From Methanobacteriota archaeon (GTDB taxonomy: Archaea; Halobacteriota; Methanomicrobia; Methanomicrobiales; Methanomicrobiaceae), in assembly GCA_023396365.1 (NCBI GenBank), contig JAEWWL010000025.1, forward strand, positions 1 to 6,267: DNA of 6,267 bases. Reading direction: 5' to 3'. Shown here piece by piece: positions 1 through 5,654 of the stretch; the stretch's first letter is position 1, and each line of letters begins with the position of its first letter. The position numbers and the translations under genes were made by a program. Below the pieces are notes generated by a model, which was not told the DNA's origin, did no database searches, and saw nothing but the letters and a program-made list of their open reading frames with translations.

Positions 1-1193
1 AAATATTGTTCTTTGGGATTTTTAAGCTGATTTATTTTAATCCTGCCAATATCAGTTATATAATCTGCAAGTATTCCAAACGTGATATTCCCGTCAGTTA
101 AAACAATAACCAGGTTTAAGTCTGTAATGCCGGTGCGGGGCAGAGAAAAATATTTTCTTAGATCCACAAGAGAAATAATCTCTCCTCTGAGAGCAAAAAT
201 ACCTGAAATATATTCCGGAGTTCCGGGAACGGGTGTAAGACGATCATAAATCAAAACTTCTCTTATATATTTCATCACAATTGCATATTCCCGATACATC
301 AGACGAAAACGCAGGATGTCTGTTTTTTCATCCTCCCATCCGTCAATTTCAGGGGGTGTTGTTTCTTTTTTTCTTTCTTTTAAAATATCTTCTATATGCT
401 TAAACTCAGTCAAATCTCTTCTGTTTGGATACTTATTCAGATAATCCTTTGACACTGAATCCCTAAGTGTTTCATCTGATAGTTCTCCTTTTGCTGCAGA
501 ACCTGCAAAATTTTCTGACTCATAATCAGCAGATAAATATTCTTTATTAATTTTTGATGCAGCATCAGGCAGTATATCCTTTAGATTTTCATATCTGCTG
601 TTTAATAAAAATCTAAAGGGATCCTCAATCATTGCAACAATTCCTGATTCAGAGTCATCATGATATAATTTTAATCCGATACTTTCAAAATTTTTTATAT
701 TAACTCTTAGGAAATTTTCATTAGCAGAGTTATCTTCGGCACTTGATTCAGATTTATTATTTTTTTTTGAATCATTTTTTTCTGATTCAAATATATCTTT
801 TCTTCCGTAAATTCCTATAATTTTTTTAACTCTTAGAGCACAGAATTTTTTATTGCTTTCAATGCCTGTATTAATTATTATTAAATTGTCAGCAGGTGAT
901 AATTCGCCCTTATTTTTTCCAAAAAATCCAATCAATGAAAAAACAGGAGTCCGTATTCCCTGGTAGCTTATACACCCGTCGGCTGCTTTAAGATCATATT
1001 CAGGCAAAGAATGCTCATTAACAGAGTCCCTGCATTCAGATACAGGAGTTAGTTCAAACATTCTTAAAACCGATGTTATTTTTATAAGCGGCATCGCAAA
1101 TAAAAAATCTCCGGCTATGAAAAGCAGCACATGATCTATTAAATCTTCAGGCATTATATGTGTGAGATTTTTTAAGGACTGCGAATAAGGCAT
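1..1193 (-). CDS. CheW-like protein with two CheW domains, 3' end cut off by window edge
   Basis: The reading frame stays open for 397 codons from an ATG at 1193 down to base 1, so the C-terminus is missing. Residues ~292-397 form a good CheW domain: the hallmark stretch at 322-350 has VPGTPEYISG, then FALRGEII and SLVDLRKYF, followed by a LNLVIVL strand. Residues ~18-130 look like a second, divergent CheW fold (HVLLFIAGDFLFAMPL near 21-35, YQGIRTPVFSLIGFF near 77-91). Between them lie a Lys/Asn/Ser/Glu-rich linker (~136-160) and an unassigned stretch (~161-285). CheW proteins couple chemoreceptors to the kinase CheA in cytoplasmic signalling arrays; that role is inferred from the family. The 1193 start is preferred over the in-frame ATG at 1154 because GGTG (plus-strand 1201-1204) sits 7 nt upstream, while 1154 has no ribosome site. 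Codon use is markedly AT-rich compared with fdhAB. No che, receptor or archaellum gene is adjacent inside the window. Confidence 0.85.
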   Translation of the reverse strand, partial: MPYSQSLKNLTHIMPEDLIDHVLLFIAGDFLFAMPLIKITSVLRMFELTPVSECRDSVNEHSLPEYDLKAADGCISYQGIRTPVFSLIGFFGKNKGELSPADNLIIINTGIESNKKFCALRVKKIIGIYGRKDIFESEKNDSKKNNKSESSAEDNSANENFLRVNIKNFESIGLKLYHDDSESGIVAMIEDPFRFLLNSRYENLKDILPDAASKINKEYLSADYESENFAGSAAKGELSDETLRDSVSKDYLNKYPNRRDLTEFKHIEDILKERKKETTPPEIDGWEDEKTDILRFRLMYREYAIVMKYIREVLIYDRLTPVPGTPEYISGIFALRGEIISLVDLRKYFSLPRTGITDLNLVIVLTDGNITFGILADYITDIGRIKINQLKNPKEQY

Positions 1194-1237
1194 ATCAGGA
1201 CACCGGATGTTTGCTTTTGATATTATGAATTCAGGAT

Positions 1238-1247
1238 AATATATAAT
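1238..1247 (-). promoter_or_regulatory. Probable TATA box for the CheW-like gene
   Basis: On the minus strand this reads ATTATATATT. Archaeal transcription normally starts about 25 bases downstream of the TATA centre, which would be near 1216. That gives a leader of about 23 nt, with room for the GGTG ribosome site at 1204-1201. The position fits, but AT-rich DNA yields such matches often. Confidence 0.45.
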
Positions 1248-1290
1248 CTGTCCATTTAATTATTGTTCATTCATGATATCTGAATCAGCT

Positions 1291-1332
1291 TTTTAAATTA
1301 AGAATTTTAAATTAAGAATTTTTAATTAAGAA
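1291..1332. repeat. Three tandem copies of a 14-bp AT-rich unit
   Basis: Units lie at 1291-1304, 1305-1318 and 1319-1332. The first two are identical (TTTTAAATTAAGAA) and the third differs at one base (TTTTTAATTAAGAA). The array lies in the 249-bp gap between the divergent CheW-like and membrane-protein genes, about 100 bp upstream of either start. It could be a regulator binding array or replication slippage in AT-rich DNA. Apart from this array and the two TATA-like boxes I see nothing else in the gap. Confidence 0.8.
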
Positions 1333-1410
1333 CCTGTGAATTTATAATAAAATAATATCTTAAAAGTGTTTTTACAAAAAATTGGTTAAAAAATGTTTCT
1401 TCTTTTGAAA

Positions 1411-1421
1411 AAAGTATAATA
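1411..1421 (+). promoter_or_regulatory. Probable TATA box for the small membrane-protein gene
   Basis: AAAGTATAATA is centred about 26 bp before the ATG at 1443, the usual distance between TATA centre and transcription start in archaea. Transcription would then begin at or within a few bases of the start codon, giving a leaderless mRNA. This agrees with the lack of a convincing ribosome site just upstream. Confidence 0.45.
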
Positions 1422-1442
1422 GATTGAGATTTAATAATTCTC

Positions 1443-1775
1443 ATGGATAATGCTCTTAAGAATATAATTTATAAATACAAATGCTATATCGCTCCTGTTC
1501 TTGCATTTATCTGCATATTTGCAGGCTATTTATTTCAAAATAATGAGATTTTAAAATATTTAGGAGCTGGCGGATGCATTGCTGCATCTTTTATTCTGGC
1601 ATTTATCGCGGTAAATCTTCCAAAAAAAGACATTGTCTCAATTCTGGTCCCGGTCTATGCAATATTAATATTCAACCCCTGGGGAGATTTTTACACAGGA
1701 CTGTTTATGCAAATCCTTTATGCTGCAACTATTCTTGTAGTTGCATACAGACTTGATAAAAGATTCAACACATAA
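1443..1775 (+). CDS. Small four-helix membrane protein, function unknown
   Basis: This 110-residue protein is not one I can assign to a named family. Four hydrophobic segments are visible at about 14-31, 37-59, 64-79 and 84-103. Charged residues sit at the N-terminus (Lys6, 11, 13), in the middle loop (Lys61-62) and at the C-terminus (RLDKRFNT), so by the positive-inside rule both ends should face the cytoplasm. The last loop contains NPWGDFY, a compact aromatic and Gly/Pro patch that would lie outside. There is no catalytic motif or metal-binding cluster; the two cysteines (14, 24) fall in or near the first helix and a third (45) in the second. The start has no clear Shine-Dalgarno site, but a TATA-like box ~26 bp upstream supports a leaderless mRNA. 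It is divergent from the CheW-like gene and 465 bp from fdhA, so it appears to be a single transcription unit. Confidence 0.75.
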   Translation: MDNALKNIIYKYKCYIAPVLAFICIFAGYLFQNNEILKYLGAGGCIAASFILAFIAVNLPKKDIVSILVPVYAILIFNPWGDFYTGLFMQILYAATILVVAYRLDKRFNT

Positions 1776-1865
1776 TTTCTATCCATCCAAAATTAATAGA
1801 GAGAAAAATAAGGTTCATTTAGCTCAATATTAAAAATAAATTATATTTAAAATTTATAAGAATAA

Positions 1866-1874
1866 TTTTTTTTT
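1866..1874 (+). terminator. T-run, possible terminator of the small membrane-protein gene
   Basis: There are nine consecutive T about 90 bases after the stop codon at 1775. Archaeal RNA polymerase can terminate at T-runs without a hairpin, so this is the best candidate end for that transcript. Surrounding DNA is AT-rich, which weakens the call. Confidence 0.35.
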
Positions 1875-1884
1875 CATTCATAAA

Positions 1885-1907
1885 GGAAATAAAAAAATAT
1901 TATTTCC
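1885..1907. repeat. AT-rich inverted repeat, 8-bp arms
   Basis: GGAAATAA at 1885-1892 pairs exactly with TTATTTCC at 1900-1907 around a 7-base spacer. It is not followed by a T-run, so it is not a classical terminator. It may help end the upstream transcript or be a protein site, or it may be chance. Confidence 0.4.
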
Positions 1908-1923
1908 ATATTAAATTTTGTGA

Positions 1924-1941
1924 TGCGGCAATATGCCCGCA
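1924..1941. repeat. GC-rich stem-loop in AT-rich spacer
   Basis: TGCGGCA (1924-1930) can pair with TGCC and GCA (1934-1937 and 1939-1941), giving seven pairs with one bulged C at 1938 and a three-base loop. It is one of the few GC-rich spots in the 465-bp spacer. No T-run follows, so a terminator is unlikely; an operator or part of a small RNA are the alternatives. Confidence 0.4.
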
Positions 1942-2031
1942 CATACTTAAAACATGCATGATTGAAAGTAATCCGTTTTCTTAAATTTACCTTTTATTAT
2001 CATCTTTAACTTTATTTTAGGCGCGTAATTA

Positions 2032-2088
2032 AAATCAGACTGTTTAATTTTGTTTTTGCTGTAAACCAATTATTGCATAAATCAGACT
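2032..2088. repeat. Direct 10-bp repeat upstream of fdhA
   Basis: AAATCAGACT occurs at 2032-2041 and again at 2079-2088, 47 bp apart start to start. Each copy is followed closely by a similar AT stretch (GTTTAATTT and AAGTTAATATT). Both copies lie 100-160 bp upstream of the likely fdh TATA box. Paired sites like this can be binding sites for a regulator, but a 10-bp match in AT-rich DNA can also arise by chance. Confidence 0.45.
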
Positions 2089-2150
2089 AAGTTAATATTT
2101 TTAATTTGTAAACATATAATAAAAAATTTTAAATGCTCTATAATGAAAAT

Positions 2151-2168
2151 AAAAGCAGATCTGTCTTT
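2151..2168. promoter_or_regulatory. Dyad-symmetric site upstream of fdh TATA box
   Basis: CAGATCTG (2156-2163) is a perfect 8-bp palindrome, with AAA (2151-2153) and TTT (2166-2168) extending the symmetry after two mismatched pairs. It lies about 22 bp before the TATA box, where archaeal activators often bind. The role as an operator is inference only. Confidence 0.3.
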
Positions 2169-2189
2169 TTTTATGGATTATTAAATAGC

Positions 2190-2201
2190 ATATATTATAT
2201 A
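2190..2201 (+). promoter_or_regulatory. Probable TATA box of the fdhAB operon
   Basis: ATATATTATATA is the strongest TATA-like element before fdhA. A start about 25 bases from its centre, near 2220, would leave a leader of about 20 nt that just includes the ribosome site at 2228-2232. Confidence 0.5.
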
Positions 2202-2227
2202 TTGTTTATTTTTAAGATTAAATCGTA

Positions 2228-2232
2228 GAGGT
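2228..2232 (+). promoter_or_regulatory. Ribosome binding site of fdhA
   Basis: GAGGT matches the archaeal anti-Shine-Dalgarno sequence and sits 8 nt before the ATG at 2241. It fixes the start codon. Confidence 0.8.
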
Positions 2233-2240
2233 ATAGTTAT

Positions 2241-4301
2241 ATGGAATTTAAGTATGTTCCAACAACCTGTCCATATTGTGGAACAGGCTGTTCTTTCAAC
2301 CTGGTAGTGGTTGACGGAAAAGTAGTGGGCACTGCTCCTTTTACCCGTTCACCGGTAAATGAAGGCAAGGTCTGTCCTAAAGGATCTTATGCCCACGAAT
2401 TTGTGAATTCGCCTGATCGTTTAAAGACTCCGATGATCAAAAAAGACGGAAAATTCGTCGAAGCATCATGGGATGAAGCACTCGATCTGGTTGCTGAAAA
2501 CTTTAAAAAATATATCGGAGAGCAGTCCGCAGTAATCTGCTGTGCAAGAGCCTCCAATGAGGACAACTACGCACTTCAGAAATTCGGACGTGTTGTTCTT
2601 CAGACGCCAAACATTGATCACTGTGCAAGGCTTTGCCATGCATCAACTGTTGCCGGACTTGCCCAGATATTTGGTTCTGGCGCAATGACAAACTCAATCA
2701 GTGATCTGGCTGAGACAAACTGTGCATTTATTATTGGAAGCAACAACTTTGAAGCCCATCCGCTTGCAGGACGCAGAATTATGCAGGCAAAGAAGAACGG
2801 CGCCAGAATAATTGTCTGTGATCCAAGAAGAACACCGACTGCAAAGCAGGCGCATCTTCATATTCAGCACTATTCAGGAACTGATATTGCACTTCTAAAC
2901 GGAATGATGCAGTACATCATCAAAAACGGCTGGGAGAACAAAGAATTTATCAACAGCAGAACAGTCGGTTATGAGGATTTCAAAGCCAATGTAATGCAGG
3001 ATAAATACAGCCTTGAAAATGTTTCAAAAATTACCGGTGTTCCAAAAGAGGACATTGAAACAGCCTGCAAATGGATTCATGAGGCAGAGAAGACAACCGC
3101 TGTCTACACTCTTGGTATCACACAGCACACGTGCGGTGTTGACAACGTCCGCTCTGTCGGATACCTTCAGATGCTCACCGGAAACTTAGGAAAACCCGGT
3201 ACAGGTGTAAATCCGCTTAGAGGACAGAACAATGTTCAGGGAGCCTGTGATATGGGTGCACTTCCAAATGTCTTCCCAGGATACCAAAAGGTAACCGATG
3301 AGGCGGCTGTCAAGAAATTCAAGGACGCCTGGGGTGTTGACAAACTACCGGCAAAAATAGGCCTTACAATTCCTGAAATACTTGATACATTCGCAGATGA
3401 GCCGGAAAAATTAAAATGCTTATATCTTATGGGTGAAAATCCAATCATTTCCGACCCTGATATTAACCATGTTGACAAGGCTCTCAAAAACATAGAATTC
3501 CTTGTAGTTCAGGATATTTTCCTTACAGAAACAGCAGAATATGCTGATGTTGTTCTTCCTGCATTCTGCTATGCGGAAAAGGACGGAACACAGACCAACA
3601 CCGAACGCCGTGTCCAGAAATGGAGAAAAGCACAGGACGGACCTGGTGTTTCCAAAAATGACTGGCAGATAATTGCTGATATTGCTGCAAAGATGGGCTA
3701 TGGCGACAAATTCGCATGGAAGAACTCTTCTGAAGTATTTGATGAAATGGCAGCACTAACGCCGCAGTACTCAGGAATGAACTATGACCGCATTGACAAG
3801 CAGGGTCTGCAGTGGCCATGCCCGACCTGTGACCACCCGGGAACAAAAGTTCTTCACGGTGAGAAGTTCAACGGAATGCCTGAAGGCAAAGCAACATTTG
3901 CACCAATAGAGCACCGTCCTCCGGCAGAACAGACTGATGCAGAGTATCCGTTCATCCTGACTACCGGAGCTACAATCTGGCACTGGCCTTCCGGAACAAT
4001 GACACGAAGATCAAAGAGTCTTAACCGTGACTGTCCGACCGGATGGATTGAAATAAACACAGAAGATGCCAAAGAGCTTGGATTTAATGACGGAGACACA
4101 ATAACCGCTTACTCCAGAAGAGGAGAAGTGGATGTTCCTATTAAAATAACACCTGACATCAAAAAAGGCGTCATGTTTATGCCATTCCATTTCTGGGAAT
4201 GCAGGGCAAACTGGATAACAAACACTCCATATGATCCTGTATCAAAGACCCCTGAATACAAGGCATGTGCGATTAATGTCAGAAAGAAAGAGGAGGCCTG
4301 A
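2241..4301 (+). CDS. fdhA: F420-dependent formate dehydrogenase, catalytic alpha subunit
   Basis: FdhA oxidises formate to CO2 in the cytoplasm at a Mo- or W-bis(pyranopterin) site and passes electrons through one [4Fe-4S] cluster to FdhB. The 686 residues match the usual length of methanogen FdhA. Residues 10-45 carry the cluster ligands C10, C13, C17 and C45 (CPYCGTGC, then VCPKG with Lys47 as electron relay). DHCARLCHAST at 126-136 places C132 where Escherichia coli FdhF has its selenocysteine metal ligand, followed by the catalytic His133. Arg327 in NPLRGQNNVQGACDMG matches the formate-site arginine of FdhF. Pterin-binding segments follow (GSNNFEAHP 167-174, LMGENP 396-401, VVQDIFLTETAEYADVVLP 422-440). 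The C-terminal molybdopterin dinucleotide-binding beta-barrel covers ~569-682, ending KTPEYKACAINV. The frame is intact. Codons are more GC-rich than in flanking genes, fitting high expression. fdhB follows after 2 bp. Molybdenum versus tungsten cannot be read from the sequence. Confidence 0.97.
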   Translation: MEFKYVPTTCPYCGTGCSFNLVVVDGKVVGTAPFTRSPVNEGKVCPKGSYAHEFVNSPDRLKTPMIKKDGKFVEASWDEALDLVAENFKKYIGEQSAVICCARASNEDNYALQKFGRVVLQTPNIDHCARLCHASTVAGLAQIFGSGAMTNSISDLAETNCAFIIGSNNFEAHPLAGRRIMQAKKNGARIIVCDPRRTPTAKQAHLHIQHYSGTDIALLNGMMQYIIKNGWENKEFINSRTVGYEDFKANVMQDKYSLENVSKITGVPKEDIETACKWIHEAEKTTAVYTLGITQHTCGVDNVRSVGYLQMLTGNLGKPGTGVNPLRGQNNVQGACDMGALPNVFPGYQKVTDEAAVKKFKDAWGVDKLPAKIGLTIPEILDTFADEPEKLKCLYLMGENPIISDPDINHVDKALKNIEFLVVQDIFLTETAEYADVVLPAFCYAEKDGTQTNTERRVQKWRKAQDGPGVSKNDWQIIADIAAKMGYGDKFAWKNSSEVFDEMAALTPQYSGMNYDRIDKQGLQWPCPTCDHPGTKVLHGEKFNGMPEGKATFAPIEHRPPAEQTDAEYPFILTTGATIWHWPSGTMTRRSKSLNRDCPTGWIEINTEDAKELGFNDGDTITAYSRRGEVDVPIKITPDIKKGVMFMPFHFWECRANWITNTPYDPVSKTPEYKACAINVRKKEEA
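2634..2636 (+). other. Metal-ligand cysteine codon (TGC) at the FdhF selenocysteine position
   Basis: Codon 132 of fdhA is TGC, so this enzyme uses cysteine where several formate dehydrogenases use UGA-encoded selenocysteine. No recoding signal is needed. This agrees with the Cys-type FdhA known from Methanomicrobiales and Methanobacterium, and differs from the Sec-type of Methanococcus. Confidence 0.9.
4291..4296 (+). promoter_or_regulatory. Ribosome binding site of fdhB inside the 3' end of fdhA
   Basis: AGGAGG lies 7 nt before the ATG at 4304 and overlaps the last codons of fdhA. This implies coupled translation and sets the fdhB start. Confidence 0.85.
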
Positions 4302-4303
4302 AA

Positions 4304-5545
4304 ATGGCAGCAAACGGAGATATGATTTACGCATGGGCATCTGATGCTGATATGCTTGCAAAAGGTGAATGCGGAGGTGCAGTCACTTCACTCTTAAAAT
4401 ATGCACTGGAAAACAAGATTGTTGACGGTGTTCTTACAGTTGAAAAAGGTGTGGATCTCTACGATGCAAAACCTGTTTTCATTACAGACCCTGCTGATAT
4501 AGCAAAGGCTGCAGGGTCTCTGCACTGCGGTACTCTTCTTCTGCCAAAATTAATCAAGAAGTACTTCAACGGCGCAAGGGACATGAAAATTGCAGTCACA
4601 CTAAAAGGCTGTGATGCAAAGGCAATGTATGAACTTGCAAAGAGGCAGCAGATAAATCTTGACAATGTCATAATGATAGGCCTTAACTGCGGTGGTTCTG
4701 TATCACCAGTTACCGGACGCATTATGATTGAGGAAAAATATGGTGTAGATCCTGATACTGTTCATAAAGAGGAGATTGATAAGGGTCAGTTCATCATCGA
4801 GTATGAAGGCGGAGAAAAAGGCATCAAAATCGATGACCTTGAAGAGGAAGGCTTCGGTCGCCGTGCAAACTGCCAGCGCTGCAAGACAAAGGTTCCAAGG
4901 CAGTGTGATCTTGCCTGCGGAAACTGGGGTGTCATCGGTGACAAGGCAGGAAAAGCAACATTTGTTGAAGTCTGTTCAGACAAAGGAGCAGATCTTGTAA
5001 CAAAGGCAGCAGCAGCAGGAGCAATCAAAGTTTCTGAAGCAAATCCACAGGGTATTGCAATAAGGGCAAAGATTGAAAACTCAATGTTCAAACTTGCAGA
5101 CAAAGCCCGTGCAGCACAGTTTGCAAAGCTTGGAACAGGAAAAGATCGCTTAAAGTTCATAATGGATGAAACTTCCAAATGCATCAAATGCTATGCATGC
5201 ATTGAAAACTGTCCAATCTGCTACTGCGTTGAGTGTTCAACAAGAAAACCGCACCTTGTAACACCGGGTCAGATTCCGCCGCCCTTCATGTTCCACCTGA
5301 TAAGATACACTCACATATCTGATTCATGTGTCAACTGCGGCCAGTGTGAAGAGTTATGCGCTATGGATATTCCAAATGCTCTTTACATGCATGCAATCCA
5401 GGTTGAAATGGAAAATATGTTCGGCTACGTCCCCGGAGAAAATATGGACCTGCCTTTGCTTGCACTTGTTGAAGAGCCTGCAGAGAGAAAGCGTCTTAGC
5501 GACACCGGTGATGACCAGATATTTGACATATTCGGCAGACAATAA
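4304..5545 (+). CDS. fdhB: F420-dependent formate dehydrogenase, beta subunit (F420-reducing iron-sulfur flavoprotein)
   Basis: FdhB takes electrons from FdhA and reduces coenzyme F420 at its FAD. In Methanococcus and Methanospirillum it also docks on heterodisulfide reductase and feeds electron bifurcation (knowledge from relatives). The 413 residues begin with an FrhB/FdhB N-terminal domain (KGECGGAVTSLLKYALE, 20-36, typical of the family), then the FrhB/FdhB C-terminal domain (~90-275) with LKGCDAKAMYEL and LNCGGSVSP. C190, C193, C201 and C205 (CQRCKTKVPRQCDLAC) are likely cluster ligands. A C-terminal two-cluster ferredoxin domain has CIKCYACIENCP (C293, C296, C299, C303) and CVNCGQCEELC (C342, C345, C348, C352). 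The gene starts 2 bp after fdhA with an AGGAGG site and ends in a hairpin terminator, so fdhAB is a two-gene operon. No formate transporter (fdhC), cofactor or hdr gene is adjacent. Confidence 0.96.
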   Translation: MAANGDMIYAWASDADMLAKGECGGAVTSLLKYALENKIVDGVLTVEKGVDLYDAKPVFITDPADIAKAAGSLHCGTLLLPKLIKKYFNGARDMKIAVTLKGCDAKAMYELAKRQQINLDNVIMIGLNCGGSVSPVTGRIMIEEKYGVDPDTVHKEEIDKGQFIIEYEGGEKGIKIDDLEEEGFGRRANCQRCKTKVPRQCDLACGNWGVIGDKAGKATFVEVCSDKGADLVTKAAAAGAIKVSEANPQGIAIRAKIENSMFKLADKARAAQFAKLGTGKDRLKFIMDETSKCIKCYACIENCPICYCVECSTRKPHLVTPGQIPPPFMFHLIRYTHISDSCVNCGQCEELCAMDIPNALYMHAIQVEMENMFGYVPGENMDLPLLALVEEPAERKRLSDTGDDQIFDIFGRQ

Positions 5546-5583
5546 AAAAAATGCCGGTTAAAAATTAAAACCTGCATTTTTTT
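5545..5583 (+). terminator. Hairpin terminator of fdhAB
   Basis: The left arm (5545-5559) and right arm (5569-5583) pair over seven A-T pairs, TGC/GCA and GGTT/AACC, broken by one C-T mismatch, around a 9-base AT loop. The right arm ends in seven T. The left arm starts at the last base of the fdhB stop codon. Because it has A on one side and T on the other, it could work in both directions. Confidence 0.7.
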
Positions 5584-5615
5584 GTAAAGCCTCTAATACA
5601 CAAATAATTACAACT

Positions 5616-5626
5616 TTTTTATATTC
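5616..5626 (+). promoter_or_regulatory. Probable TATA box of the FKBP lipoprotein gene
   Basis: TTTTTATATTC is centred about 34 bp before the ATG at 5655, so transcription should begin within about 10 nt of the start codon. No Shine-Dalgarno site is visible, which fits a leaderless or near-leaderless mRNA. Confidence 0.4.
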
Positions 5627-5654
5627 CTTAATTAAACATATTAATCAGATATCC

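Larger units (their letters stand above)
1776..2240. other. 465-bp AT-rich intergenic region upstream of fdhA
   Basis: I find no supportable protein, tRNA or rRNA gene here. Its contents are a T-run (1866-1874), an AT-rich inverted repeat (1885-1907), a GC-richer stem-loop (1924-1941), the palindrome CATGCATG (1953-1960), a direct 10-bp repeat (2032-2041 and 2079-2088), a dyad around CAGATCTG (2151-2168), and the TATA box and ribosome site of fdhA. A 465-bp spacer is long for a small archaeal genome, so regulatory sites or an unannotated small RNA are possible. Confidence 0.7.

Noticed and set aside
1574..1756. 60-codon plus-strand frame overlapping the small membrane protein
   Set aside because: Its translation is Cys- and Ser-rich with no membrane or domain pattern. 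The 1443 frame gives a coherent four-segment protein and has a well-placed TATA box.
1923..1961. 12-codon frame starting ATGCGGCAA in the spacer
   Set aside because: It has no ribosome site and no promoter at the right distance; it is too short to support as a gene or leader peptide.
1291..2110. CRISPR array or insertion-sequence ends in the repeat-bearing spacers
   Set aside because: The 14-bp units are directly tandem with no unique spacers, the 10-bp repeats occur only twice, and there is no transposase, terminal inverted repeat pair or target duplication.
2634..2636. Possible selenocysteine site in fdhA
   Set aside because: The codon at the metal-ligand position is TGC, not TGA, so it encodes ordinary cysteine.
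3236..4099. Several minus-strand open frames of 70-107 codons opposite fdhA
   Set aside because: All overlap one another and the conserved FdhA reading frame, with low-complexity or implausible translations and no promoter context.
4786..5187. 133-codon open frame on the minus strand inside fdhB
   Set aside because: It lies wholly opposite strongly conserved FdhB sequence, matches no family I recognise and is explained by codon bias on the other strand.
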